Assembly (NCBI RefSeq): GCF_026278345.1
Contig: NZ_CP111085.1
Location: 4,684,282-4,748,281 of the forward strand
Length of the DNA: 64,000 nucleotides
Origin: Tellurirhabdus rosea
GTDB taxonomy: Bacteria; Bacteroidota; Bacteroidia; Cytophagales; Spirosomataceae
Direction: 5' to 3'
Part shown: one piece after another, positions 43,114 through 51,448 of the stretch
Numbering within the stretch: the stretch's first letter is position 1
How the letters are laid out: each line of letters opens with the position of its first letter
Position numbers and translations under genes: made by a program
Notes under the pieces: model-generated
What the model was told of the DNA's origin: nothing
The model's database searches: none
What the model saw: only the letters and a program-made list of their open reading frames with translations

Positions 43114-44328
43114 ATGGTCACCGGATTTGAAGAACTCGCCAAGCAAACGGCGTTATACCCGCAGGAAGCTCCCGCAAAAGTCATGAAGCAGAAAAGCAGT
43201 CTGCTGATTGGTTTGCCCAAAGAAGTATCACTGCAGGAAAAACGCATTGCGCTGACGCCCGAAGGTGTGACCATTCTGGTCCGGCACGGGCACCAGGTGC
43301 TGGTAGAGGCCGGGGCGGGGCTGGGCGCCAAATTTCAGGACCGCGAGTATTCGGAAGCCGGAGCGCAGATCGTGCAGTCGCCTAAGGAGGTGTACGAAGC
43401 GAACCTGATTCTGAAGGTCGAGCCGCTGCTGGACGACGAGTTTGATTTTATCAAAACCGGAAGCACGCTGATTTCGGCGGTCAATCTGCCCAATCACAAG
43501 CGGAAATACTTCGAACGGCTCAACGAAAAGAAGATTACCGCCCTCGGGTTTGAATACATTGAAGACCGCGTGGGCGGCATGCCGGTAATCCGGGCCATGA
43601 GCGAAATCGCCGGCAACACGGTGATGCTGGTGGCGGCCGAATACCTCAGCAGCGCCCACGAAGGCCGGGGCATCATCCTCGGCGGCATCACGGGCGTCCC
43701 GCCGACGAAGGTCGTCATTCTGGGAGCCGGAACCGTGGCCGAATACGCCGCCCGGACGGCCCTGGGCCTGGGTGCCGACATCAAGGTTTTCGACAAGCAC
43801 ATCTACAAACTCCAGCGCCTGAAGTACGCCATCGGGCAGCACATCTACACCTCCATCCTCGATACCGAGTCGCTGCTGGAAGGCATTCAGCGAGCCGACG
43901 TGGTGATTGGCGCCATGCGGGCCGAAGACGGCTCAGCGCCGATTATTATCTCGGAAGACATGGTCATGAAGATGAAGCCGGATTCCGTGCTGATCGACGT
44001 GTCCATCGACCAGGGGGGGAATTTTGAAACGTCGCGGATGACGACCCACAAGGAGCCGGTTTATAAACTGCACGACGTCATTCATTACTGTGTACCCAAT
44101 ATTGCGTCCCGGGTTGCGCATACGGCCAGTCTTGCGTTGAGTAATATTTTTCTTCCGTTCCTGCTCCAGACAGGGACCATCGGCGGCATCGAAGAAATGA
44201 TGTACGCGAACCGATGGTTTATGAAAGGCGTTTACAGTCATAAAGGGCTGCTGACAAACGCCTTTATTGCCAAAAAATTTAATATGCGCTACAAAGACCT
44301 GAGTCTTCTGCTGGCTGCGAGAATTTAA
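43114..44328 (+). CDS. ald: Alanine dehydrogenase (NAD-dependent)
   Basis: A 404-residue enzyme that interconverts L-alanine and pyruvate plus ammonia. The N-terminal AlaDH/PNT domain has GLPKEVSLQEKRIALTPEGV (family GVPKExxxxExRVALTP, residues about 32-52) and LISAVNLPNHKRKYFERLNE. The NAD domain has VVILGAGTVAEYAARTALGL, where the last Gly of GxGxxG is Ala, and IKVFDKHIYKLQRL; the end has VIHYCVPNIASRVAHTASLA. It has about 30 extra residues at the N-terminus compared with typical 370-residue enzymes. PntA-like transhydrogenase is excluded by length. Confidence 0.88.
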   Translation: MVTGFEELAKQTALYPQEAPAKVMKQKSSLLIGLPKEVSLQEKRIALTPEGVTILVRHGHQVLVEAGAGLGAKFQDREYSEAGAQIVQSPKEVYEANLILKVEPLLDDEFDFIKTGSTLISAVNLPNHKRKYFERLNEKKITALGFEYIEDRVGGMPVIRAMSEIAGNTVMLVAAEYLSSAHEGRGIILGGITGVPPTKVVILGAGTVAEYAARTALGLGADIKVFDKHIYKLQRLKYAIGQHIYTSILDTESLLEGIQRADVVIGAMRAEDGSAPIIISEDMVMKMKPDSVLIDVSIDQGGNFETSRMTTHKEPVYKLHDVIHYCVPNIASRVAHTASLALSNIFLPFLLQTGTIGGIEEMMYANRWFMKGVYSHKGLLTNAFIAKKFNMRYKDLSLLLAARI

Positions 44329-44344
44329 CGGTCTTCCTATTACC

Positions 44345-44749
44345 ATGATCCATCACAGCAACGAAAACACCCTTCTTGATGATGCCAACTCGCCGGATGT
44401 GAACCGGAAGCTGATGAGCCAGGTGTCCGGCGACTTCGTGAAAGTGGCGGAACAGCTACGCGAAGCCTCTTACCAGATCCGCAAGCGCGGGTTCTCGGAC
44501 CATCCGGTTTTTGTGGTCGCCCGCAAACCGGTGGAAATCGGTCAGCTGCTCATCGGCCAGAAAGAACTGACCAACGAGTGGGACTACAAGGCGACGTTCA
44601 TCGATGAATTTGTACAGCGGGGCCTGGTCGGTCCCGAATCGGTGGACCTGTTCAAAGAAAACTACAAGAACCCGGACGAGTACTGCTGCCTCTTCGTGAT
44701 CGAAGGCGACTTCGCCGGCTTTGTGTACATCCCGTTTCCGGAAGATTGA
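44345..44749 (+). CDS. Conserved hypothetical protein, soluble
   Basis: A 134-residue cytoplasmic protein, acidic, without signal or membrane segments. Helix-rich first part (KLMSQVSGDFVKVAEQLREA), then SYQIRKRGFSDHPVFVVARK, IGQLLIGQKELTNEWDYKAT and the ending YCCLFVIEGDFAGFVYIPFP. I believe it is conserved among Cytophagales next to ald or tsaE, but I know no function. It follows ald by 16 bp, so is probably co-transcribed. The TGA stop begins the following palindrome. Confidence 0.75.
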   Translation: MIHHSNENTLLDDANSPDVNRKLMSQVSGDFVKVAEQLREASYQIRKRGFSDHPVFVVARKPVEIGQLLIGQKELTNEWDYKATFIDEFVQRGLVGPESVDLFKENYKNPDEYCCLFVIEGDFAGFVYIPFPED

Positions 44750-44830
44750 ATGATTGAATGTTGAATGACTGATTAGCTCCGCAGATTCAAACCCAGCGGA
44801 GCTAATCAGTCATTCAACATTCAGTCATTT
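44747..44830. repeat. Microsatellite-armed palindrome with GCTCCGC core
   Basis: Between convergent genes; arms of TGAATGATTGAATGTTGAATGACTGAT and core TTAGCTCCGC...GCGGAGCTAA. The left stop codon TGA (44747-44749) is the first unit; the right gene's stop abuts the other arm. Confidence 0.88.
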
Positions 44831-46355
44831 ACTTTCCCCTCACCCGGTACTTGTAATACTCCCATGTCTTCCGCACGCCGGCGTAGACGGCGGTGCTGTT
44901 GGGGTAGAGTTTGCCCTGGTCGGTGGCGATGGTGGTGGTTACGAGCCAGCCGCGTCGGCGGGAAACGGGCAGTCCGACGTTGAGCGCCGCGGAGAACTGG
45001 TTGGTATGGTCCGGAAACGGAGCCACCCAGGAGCCGAAATTCCGACTGAACGACGACCGGAGAGCAAACGTCCCGCCCAGCCCAAATCCGCCCGAAACGC
45101 CCAGATGCATCACCTGGACCCGGTTGTTGTTGGTGTACGAATAGCGCACCAGATCGGGGTGGGTATCGCGGCCGTTCGGAATAAACGGCGTGCCGATGGT
45201 GCGGGTGAAATACGACCAGCCATCCCAGTACTGGCTGTGGTTGAAATAGTTATCGCGACCCCGCTGCTTGGGCAGGTCGCCGAAGTCGCCGCCGCCCTGG
45301 CTGAGCGTAGCCATGTATTCCACCACGACATCCCGGATCTGGAAGCCGCTCGAAAGGGGGCGGAGGTTCCGGAGCCGGATGCCCTGCAACCCGTCCTTGA
45401 TGTTGATGAGGTAGTACAGCGAGCCGTCCTCGAAAATGCTCTGCCGGTATAGCAACAGCTCGAAGCGGTTCGAAATCCGGAATTCCACGCCCAGGTCGAT
45501 GGTGCCGAGGTGGTTTCCGATCCGGTTTTCCCGGTCCATTTTGCTGATGCGGGTCGTGTCGATGTCCCGGCGGTAGCCCAGGCTGTTGCCGGTCACGACG
45601 TCCACGTAGTCGCGGAGCGTGGAGGGCAGCCGGCCATTGCGCGCCAGGGTTTCGGGCAGTCGGCTGCTGCGGCCGCCCCATTGCACCTGGTGGTTGAAGC
45701 CGCCGTAAAATTTGACCCGCCAGCCGGGTTTCCCAACCCGTCCGTACAGCGCTTTCTGGTGCAGAAAGGAATTCTGCACGATCCGGTCCTGGTTTTCAAA
45801 CCAGCCGTGGGAGTACAGGCCGCGGAACGCCACCAGTCCTTTGGTAAAGGGCAGCGGCGTAAAGTCGGGCAACGAAATCTGCACTTTGGGCACGGGCAGG
45901 GCATTTCCCGACCAGGCATACGACCCCATTCCAACGGTCGAATCCGCCAGGCCGATGAGGTCGCGCCGCCGACCGGCCATGATTTCAAAAGCGCCGAGGC
46001 GTCCTTTTACGTAGGCTTCGGGCACGATCACCTCCGTTCCCTCCGGTCCTGAGTTGACCACCGCCTCTACGCCATAACCCCAGCCGAAACGGTCTTTTTT
46101 GCGCTTCTGTCCGGTCTGGGCAAGCGGCGTATACAAATGATCCATCTGGGCTCCGACCCGGAAAGTGGCATAGGGCACGGACTTGGGTATGGTACCAAAC
46201 TGGTTGGCCTGCATCCAGAACGGAGTCTGGTTATTTGTGCCGTAATACCCACCCAGTTCTGTATAAATCTTAATCGGTTTTGTTTCAACTACCGGCTGTG
46301 CCAGTGCAATCGCCGGAACAAAAAGCATCGGTAGCAGTGCTCTCATAAAGTCCAT
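44829..46355 (-). CDS. Capsule assembly Wzi-family outer-membrane protein
   Basis: A 508-residue exported protein (signal to about residue 20, ALAQ). It matches the Wzi family pattern: KIYTELGGYYGTNNQTPFWM near residue 30, FELMAGRR-like AFEIMAGRRRDLIGLADSTV, then repeated beta-hairpins and the end AVYAGVRKTWEYYKYRVRGK. In enteric bacteria Wzi is an 18-stranded barrel that anchors group 1 capsule; in Bacteroidota it is often unlinked to the polysaccharide locus, as here (11 kb away). A second Met (46346) could be the start; both give a signal peptide. Confidence 0.85.
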   Translation of the reverse strand: MDFMRALLPMLFVPAIALAQPVVETKPIKIYTELGGYYGTNNQTPFWMQANQFGTIPKSVPYATFRVGAQMDHLYTPLAQTGQKRKKDRFGWGYGVEAVVNSGPEGTEVIVPEAYVKGRLGAFEIMAGRRRDLIGLADSTVGMGSYAWSGNALPVPKVQISLPDFTPLPFTKGLVAFRGLYSHGWFENQDRIVQNSFLHQKALYGRVGKPGWRVKFYGGFNHQVQWGGRSSRLPETLARNGRLPSTLRDYVDVVTGNSLGYRRDIDTTRISKMDRENRIGNHLGTIDLGVEFRISNRFELLLYRQSIFEDGSLYYLINIKDGLQGIRLRNLRPLSSGFQIRDVVVEYMATLSQGGGDFGDLPKQRGRDNYFNHSQYWDGWSYFTRTIGTPFIPNGRDTHPDLVRYSYTNNNRVQVMHLGVSGGFGLGGTFALRSSFSRNFGSWVAPFPDHTNQFSAALNVGLPVSRRRGWLVTTTIATDQGKLYPNSTAVYAGVRKTWEYYKYRVRGK

Positions 46356-46570
46356 TCAAAAATCAGCTGTTGACATCACATTATTGCAGGAGCACGGCGG
46401 GTAAAGAGTGCTAGATAACGCTGAGTCTGACGAGGAAAAAGAAAAAATTATTCAAAGCCCTTTTTTCTTTTCCTGAGGTCCCGGAAGGGAGAAGCTGACG
46501 GGAAAGGCAATGCCGGTCCGACCCTCCTGTGTTCTTAGAGGGGAAAACCGGCAAAAGGTCACAAGAGGGA

Positions 46571-47503
46571 TTAACCGATAATTTTGGGGCCCTGCTGGTT
46601 GATGCCCGAGACGTAGGCTTCGCTGTCGATGCCCGCGCCGGCAAAAGCGGTCTGCATGGCTTTCCCAACGGTTTCGGCGGTGGTCTGGTCGCCGCTGAGG
46701 GCAAAAAGGGAAGGACCCGAGCCGGAAATGCTGCATCCGAGCGCCCCGTTGTCGAGGGCCGCCTGCTTCACTTCGTTGAACTGGGGAATCAGAATGGAGC
46801 GAATGGGTTCAATCAGCACATCGACCAGCGAGCGGCCGATGAGGTCGTAATCGGGCTTCATCAGACCCGCGATCAGGCCCGCCACGTTGCCCATCTGGGT
46901 GATGGTGTTTTTCAGCGTGACTTCGTTTTTGAGGATAAACCGGGCGTCCTTCGTATTGACTTCAATCTCCGGATGGACGATGGTGGCAAACAGTTTGCCC
47001 GGCGTTTCGATGGTAATCACGTCGAGCGGGCTGTAGCTCCGCACCACCACAAAGCCGCCCAGCAGCGAGGGGGCCACGTTGTCGGCATGGGCTGAGCCAC
47101 AGGCGATCCGTTCGCCTTCCATCGCAAAAGGCAGCAGATCTTTCCGCTGGAGCGGCCGCCCGAGCAGTTCGTTGATGGCAAACACGCCCGCCACGGCACT
47201 GGCCGCCGACGACCCGAGCCCGCTTCCGAGGGGCATTTTTTTGGTCAGCAGCAGGTCGGCCCCCACGTCCTCCCGCCCGATATGCTTCAGATACGTCTGG
47301 ATGGCGATGCCGGCCGTGTTGCGAGCCGCTTCACGGGGCAGGCGGCCTTCGTCGCCGATGATGTCCAGAATCCGGACGCCCGGCTGGTCGCTCAGGTGAA
47401 CGGTCAGTTCGTCGCCGGGGTTTTCGACAGCAAATCCGAAAATATCAAATCCGCAGGCGACATTGGCTACGGTGGCGGGGGCAAAGACGGTAATGGATTT
47501 CAT
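46571..47503 (-). CDS. thrB: Homoserine kinase
   Basis: A 310-residue GHMP kinase that phosphorylates homoserine in the threonine pathway. Seen: start VFAPATVANVACGFDIFGFA, GHMP ATP-binding loop PLGSGLGSSAASAVAG (91-106), VVRSYSPLDVITIETPGK and the C-terminal GALGCSISGSGPSLFALSGD. Length matches the family. It follows the thrA gene (148 bp gap) on the same strand. Threonine synthase is not found in the window, so the operon may be split or thrC lies elsewhere. Confidence 0.95.
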   Translation of the reverse strand: MKSITVFAPATVANVACGFDIFGFAVENPGDELTVHLSDQPGVRILDIIGDEGRLPREAARNTAGIAIQTYLKHIGREDVGADLLLTKKMPLGSGLGSSAASAVAGVFAINELLGRPLQRKDLLPFAMEGERIACGSAHADNVAPSLLGGFVVVRSYSPLDVITIETPGKLFATIVHPEIEVNTKDARFILKNEVTLKNTITQMGNVAGLIAGLMKPDYDLIGRSLVDVLIEPIRSILIPQFNEVKQAALDNGALGCSISGSGPSLFALSGDQTTAETVGKAMQTAFAGAGIDSEAYVSGINQQGPKIIG

Positions 47504-47615
47504 ACGGCGTTACGCTTAAAGAACCCTGCGGTTTGGTGTCTGGTCATTGCCCAATCGGAGCGGTGTCCTATGCGGTTTGGGCGGATTCCCGGTCTTGCGC
47601 CCGGGGTTAGTGGGA

Positions 47616-47647
47616 GAGTGGTGCCACGACGGCGAGTAGCACCACTC
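47616..47647 (-). promoter_or_regulatory. Intercistronic hairpin between thrA and thrB
   Basis: A 9-bp stem GAGTGGTGC / GCACCACTC with a 14-nt loop, just after the thrA stop and about 110 bp before thrB. It may be a weak terminator or processing site. No U-tract is present. Confidence 0.5.
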
Positions 47648-47651
47648 GTTG

Positions 47652-50111
47652 TTATCCTAAATAACTCCCGATGCTCACGACATCGGCAAATACGCCCGTG
47701 GCCGTCACCTCGGCACCGGCACCGGGGCCTTTGACGACGAGCGGGCGGTCTTTGTACCGATCCGTCGTGAACGACACGATGTTGTCGGCTCCGGACAGGC
47801 TATAGAACGGGTGATCGAAACCGACCGAACGGAGTTCAATCGTCACTTTGCCGCCTTCCAGCGTGGCCACGTACCGCAGCTTTTCGCCCTTCGCTTCCGC
47901 CTCCGTTAACAGACTTTCGAAGTAGGCGTTGTTCTTGTCCAGCTCGTCGAAGAAAGCCGGAATGCTCGGTGCGGTGATGCACGGCTCGGGCAGCAGGTTG
48001 TTGATGGTCACATCCGACGGTTCCAGCGGAAAACCGGCTTCGCGGGCCAGAATCAGAATCTTCCGGGCCACGTCCATGCCGCTGAGGTCTTCTCGCGGGT
48101 CGGGTTCGGTATAGCCTTTTTCCTTCGCCTCCCGCACAATCGAAGCAAACGACTTGCCGGGTCCGAAGTTGTTGAAAATGAACGATAACGTTCCGGAAAG
48201 AATGGCTTCGATCTTCAGGAACCGGTCGCCGGAGAGCATCAGGCCCTGCAGGGTGTTGATGATCGGCAGACCCGCCCCGACGTTGGTTTCGTACAGAAAC
48301 TTGACGCCGCGCCGCAGGGCCGTTTTCTGGAGCCGCCGGTAGTCTTCGTACGAGCCGGAGTTGGCAACCTTGTTGGGTGTGACGACCGAAACGTTGGCGT
48401 TCAGCAGGGATTCGTAGAAATTGACGATGTCTTTGTCCGACGTACAATCCAGGAAGACGCTGTTCGGCAGGTTGTAATTTTTGATCTGGTCCACAAACGC
48501 GGGCAGGGAGGTCGTGACGCCTTCGGTCAGCATCCGGCCCTGCCAGTCGTCGAGGTTGATGCCTCTGGGGTCGAGCAGCATTTTCTTGGTGTTTGACACC
48601 CCGACGAGGCAGATTTTCATCAGTTTTTCGCTCTTCAGAAATTCCGTCTGCGCCTGGATTTGCTGGAGCAGCGTTTTGCCGATCAGCCCCGTGCCCACCA
48701 GAAAGAGGTTCAGAATCCGGGCTTCCGACTGGAAAAAGACGTTGTGAATGGCGTTGAGGGCCTTCGACAGGTTGTTGCGGTTGATGACCACCGAAATATT
48801 GATTTCCGAGGAGCCCTGCGCCACGGCCACGATGTTGACCCCGTTTTTCCCGAGAACCGAAAACAGCTTCCCGGCGATCCCGGAGCTTTTTTTCATGCCT
48901 TCACCCACCACGGCGATGATCGACAGGTCTTTTTCAATGCCGACGCTGTCGATATGGCCGTGTTCGATGTCCGGCGCAAATTCCTGATTCAGGACGGTCC
49001 GGACGGCTTCGGCATTTCTGGGGTCGATGGCGAAGCAGATGGAATGTTCCGACGATGCCTGCGAAATGAGGATAACGCTGATTTTGTGTTGTGCCAGCAC
49101 GCCGAAGACCCGCGCCGAGACGCCCGCCACGCCGATCATGCCCGACCCCTGCAGGTTCACGAGCGCGATGTCGTCGATGGACGAAATGCCGGTGATGGTG
49201 TACTCCCGCCGCTCGGCCGTCCGGCTGATGACGGTGCCGTTATGGTCCGGGTTGAAGGTGTTCAGAATCCGGATCGGAATGTTTCGGGCAAAAGCCGGTT
49301 GCAGGCTCGGCGGGTAGATGACCTTGGCACCGAAGTGGCTGAGTTCCATCGCTTCGGCATAGGTGATGGTCGGGATGTTGAAGGCGCTGGACACCTTGCG
49401 CGGGTCGGCGGTCATCATGCCGTCCACGTCGGTCCAGATGTCGATGAGGTCGGCGTTGAGGGCCGCGCCCAGGATGGAGGCCGTGTAGTCGGAGCCGCCC
49501 CGGCCGAGCGTGGTCGTTTCGGTCTTTTCGGTCGAGCCGATGAAGCCCGTGACGATGGGTAGGTCGGTTGTTTTGCCGAAATAATCCTGAATAAGTTCTG
49601 TGGTTTTGGGGTAATTCACCTCCGCCATGCTGAACTGGCTGTCGGTTTTGATCAGTTGCCGGGCGTCGCAGAACACCGCCGGAACGCCCCGGCTTTTGAG
49701 GCATTCGGAAACGACCGTGCAGGACATCCGTTCGCCGAAGCTCATGATCAGGTCCATCGTCCGGAGGGAAAGTTCGCGGATGAGCGACACGCCCCGCAGC
49801 AGGTCTTCCAGTTCGTTGACGATGCCGCGTACGGTGGCGAAAACCTTGCTTTGTTCCTTGACCGGAATGAGTTGCCGGACCACGTTGAAGTGCCGGTCTT
49901 CGATTCTCCGGACGAGTTCCATGTAGTCGGTATTGCCTTCGGCGGCCATGCGCCCGATTTCAATCAGCTGGTTGGTGACGCCGCTCATCGCCGACAGGAC
50001 CACCGCGCCGGGCGTATCGCCGCTGTGGCGCTGGCGTTCAATGATATGAAGAACCTGTTTGATACTTTCAACCGACCCTACGGACGTTCCACCGAATTTG
50101 AGGATATTCAT
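47652..50111 (-). CDS. thrA: Bifunctional aspartokinase / homoserine dehydrogenase
   Basis: An 819-residue fused enzyme for the first and third steps from aspartate to threonine. Aspartokinase domain about 1-295 (start MNILKFGGTSVGSVESIKQV, GRGGSDYTASI near 232), two ACT regulatory domains about 310-455 (ISSIDDIALVNLQGSGMIGV, LSIIAVVGEGMKKSSGIAGK) and homoserine dehydrogenase about 465-819 (NLFLVGTGLIGKTLLQQIQA, GAGLPIINTLQGLMLSGDRF, ILSGTLSFIFNNFGPGKSFA, YTEPDPREDLSGMDVARKIL). The ACT domains predict threonine feedback. The leader RNA contains a large palindrome. The fusion order is the same as in E. coli ThrA. Confidence 0.97.
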   Translation of the reverse strand: MNILKFGGTSVGSVESIKQVLHIIERQRHSGDTPGAVVLSAMSGVTNQLIEIGRMAAEGNTDYMELVRRIEDRHFNVVRQLIPVKEQSKVFATVRGIVNELEDLLRGVSLIRELSLRTMDLIMSFGERMSCTVVSECLKSRGVPAVFCDARQLIKTDSQFSMAEVNYPKTTELIQDYFGKTTDLPIVTGFIGSTEKTETTTLGRGGSDYTASILGAALNADLIDIWTDVDGMMTADPRKVSSAFNIPTITYAEAMELSHFGAKVIYPPSLQPAFARNIPIRILNTFNPDHNGTVISRTAERREYTITGISSIDDIALVNLQGSGMIGVAGVSARVFGVLAQHKISVILISQASSEHSICFAIDPRNAEAVRTVLNQEFAPDIEHGHIDSVGIEKDLSIIAVVGEGMKKSSGIAGKLFSVLGKNGVNIVAVAQGSSEINISVVINRNNLSKALNAIHNVFFQSEARILNLFLVGTGLIGKTLLQQIQAQTEFLKSEKLMKICLVGVSNTKKMLLDPRGINLDDWQGRMLTEGVTTSLPAFVDQIKNYNLPNSVFLDCTSDKDIVNFYESLLNANVSVVTPNKVANSGSYEDYRRLQKTALRRGVKFLYETNVGAGLPIINTLQGLMLSGDRFLKIEAILSGTLSFIFNNFGPGKSFASIVREAKEKGYTEPDPREDLSGMDVARKILILAREAGFPLEPSDVTINNLLPEPCITAPSIPAFFDELDKNNAYFESLLTEAEAKGEKLRYVATLEGGKVTIELRSVGFDHPFYSLSGADNIVSFTTDRYKDRPLVVKGPGAGAEVTATGVFADVVSIGSYLG

Positions 50112-50126
50112 GTAAGCACTAAAAAC

Positions 50127-50221
50127 GAAAGAGTGAAAGAGTGAAAGAGCGAAAGAGTGGGCGGAGGACGGAGTGGTCCGAACGGTGCCGTTCTTTCACT
50201 CTTTCACTCTTTCACTCTTTC
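50127..50221. repeat. Palindrome with GAAAGAGT arms in the thrA leader
   Basis: Four GAAAGAGT units and the complement around a GC-rich centre, 16 bp upstream of the thrA start and between divergent genes. With the -7 box at 50245-50252 it would lie inside the thrA leader transcript, so the stem could affect translation or transcription. No leader peptide with threonine or isoleucine codons is seen. Confidence 0.8.
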
Positions 50222-50244
50222 CTTTAGATGAAGCGTGCGCGTTG

Positions 50245-50252
50245 CAAATATA
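50245..50252 (-). promoter_or_regulatory. Candidate -7 box of thrA
   Basis: Minus-strand TATATTTG, an exact match to TAnnTTTG, with TTTG 24 bp further upstream (spacing longer than usual). Predicts a leader of about 120-130 nt. Confidence 0.5.
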
Positions 50253-50359
50253 GAGAAAAAGCATCCCGATGCTGAACAAAAAGTCCGCAAGTGTGAGGCC
50301 GCTGGAAGGAGTTGTCCGGAACCTGTTATTTTTACCGGTCGATATCCTTTCCTTCCAAC

Positions 50360-51448
50360 ATGATTGATTTTCGGTTTAATTATCCCGTTCTGCCCGCTCA
50401 GGACCAGCTGTTTCAGGACGCTCTGCGCACTGCCGAACCCGACCCGGCCTACCTGCGCATGGAACCCCTCGAAAGTTTCCCGGACGTCCGGGAAGCGGCG
50501 GCCCGGTGGCTGTCCCGCTCCGGTCGCGGCCTTTCGCCCGACTCGGTGCTGGTTACCTGCGGCGGACACCACGCCCTGACGGTCATCCTGCTGGCCGCCG
50601 GACTGCCCGGCAGCGCCGTTGTGGTGGACCCGCTGACGTACAACGGGTTTATGGGGCTGGCCGCTTTTCTGGGTGTCCGCCTGCTGCCCGGTGAAAACGA
50701 CGAAGCGGGCATGAAGCCCGATGCCCTGCGGCGGCTCTGTGAGCGGGAGGCCGTCCGGGCCGTGTACCTGATGCCGACCATTCACAATCCACTCGGTACG
50801 GTGATGCCGCTGGCGCGCCGCCGGGAGTTGGTGGCGGTGGCCGAACAGTACGATCTGCTCCTGATCGACGACGACGCGTACGGGTACCTGGCCGCCGACG
50901 CGCCCGCCTCCTTCTTCGAACTGGCTCCCGAACGCAGCTTTTACATTTACAGCCTTTCCAAAGTCATTGCACCCGGCCTCAAAACCGGCTTTCTGCTGGC
51001 TCCGGACCGGTTTCGCGAAAAACTGACGAGCGCCATCCGCGTGACAACCAGCGGTTCGGTGCCTTTCTACACCAAACTGGTCGGTCGCTGGATGCAGGAC
51101 GGCCGACTGGCCGGCCTGATTGAAGAAAAACGCGAAGATGCCCGCCAGCGTCAGGACCTCGCCCGGCTGATTCTGGCCGGAATTCCTTACAAGGCTCACC
51201 CGACCAGCTACCATCTCTGGCTGCCGCTGCCGTTTCCAGCCGAGGAATTCAGCGCCTCGCTCCGCAGCCGCGGCGTGGATGTCATTCCCGGCCAGAGTTA
51301 TTCTCCGTCGCCGGTTGCCGCCATAAACGGCGTCCGGGTAGCCTTGGGCAGTGAAAAGCCGGACCGGGTGCGCGAGGGCCTGACCCTGCTGGCCGACCAC
51401 TATTTTGCTCAGGCTACGGGCACGACCAGCACCGGCAGGGTAGCGTGA
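50360..51448 (+). CDS. PLP-dependent aminotransferase, class I/II (MocR-like fold)
   Basis: A 362-residue fold-type I aminotransferase. Seen: CGGHHALTVILLAAGLPGSA near residue 70 for phosphate binding, PTIHNPLGTVMPLARRREL (Asn in the cofactor site), LLLIDDDAYGYLA (Asp pairing with the pyridine N) and Lys201 in SLSKVIAPGLKTGF as the Schiff-base Lys. The form resembles the catalytic part of MocR regulators, without the DNA-binding domain. Reaction not known. The end overlaps the convergent universal-stress gene by 40 bp. Divergent from thrA. Confidence 0.87.
   Translation: MIDFRFNYPVLPAQDQLFQDALRTAEPDPAYLRMEPLESFPDVREAAARWLSRSGRGLSPDSVLVTCGGHHALTVILLAAGLPGSAVVVDPLTYNGFMGLAAFLGVRLLPGENDEAGMKPDALRRLCEREAVRAVYLMPTIHNPLGTVMPLARRRELVAVAEQYDLLLIDDDAYGYLAADAPASFFELAPERSFYIYSLSKVIAPGLKTGFLLAPDRFREKLTSAIRVTTSGSVPFYTKLVGRWMQDGRLAGLIEEKREDARQRQDLARLILAGIPYKAHPTSYHLWLPLPFPAEEFSASLRSRGVDVIPGQSYSPSPVAAINGVRVALGSEKPDRVREGLTLLADHYFAQATGTTSTGRVA

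Noticed and set aside
46360-46570. A riboswitch or small gene between thrB and the Wzi gene
   Set aside because: No conserved riboswitch core or plausible frame was found; only a T-rich stretch that may end the thr transcript.
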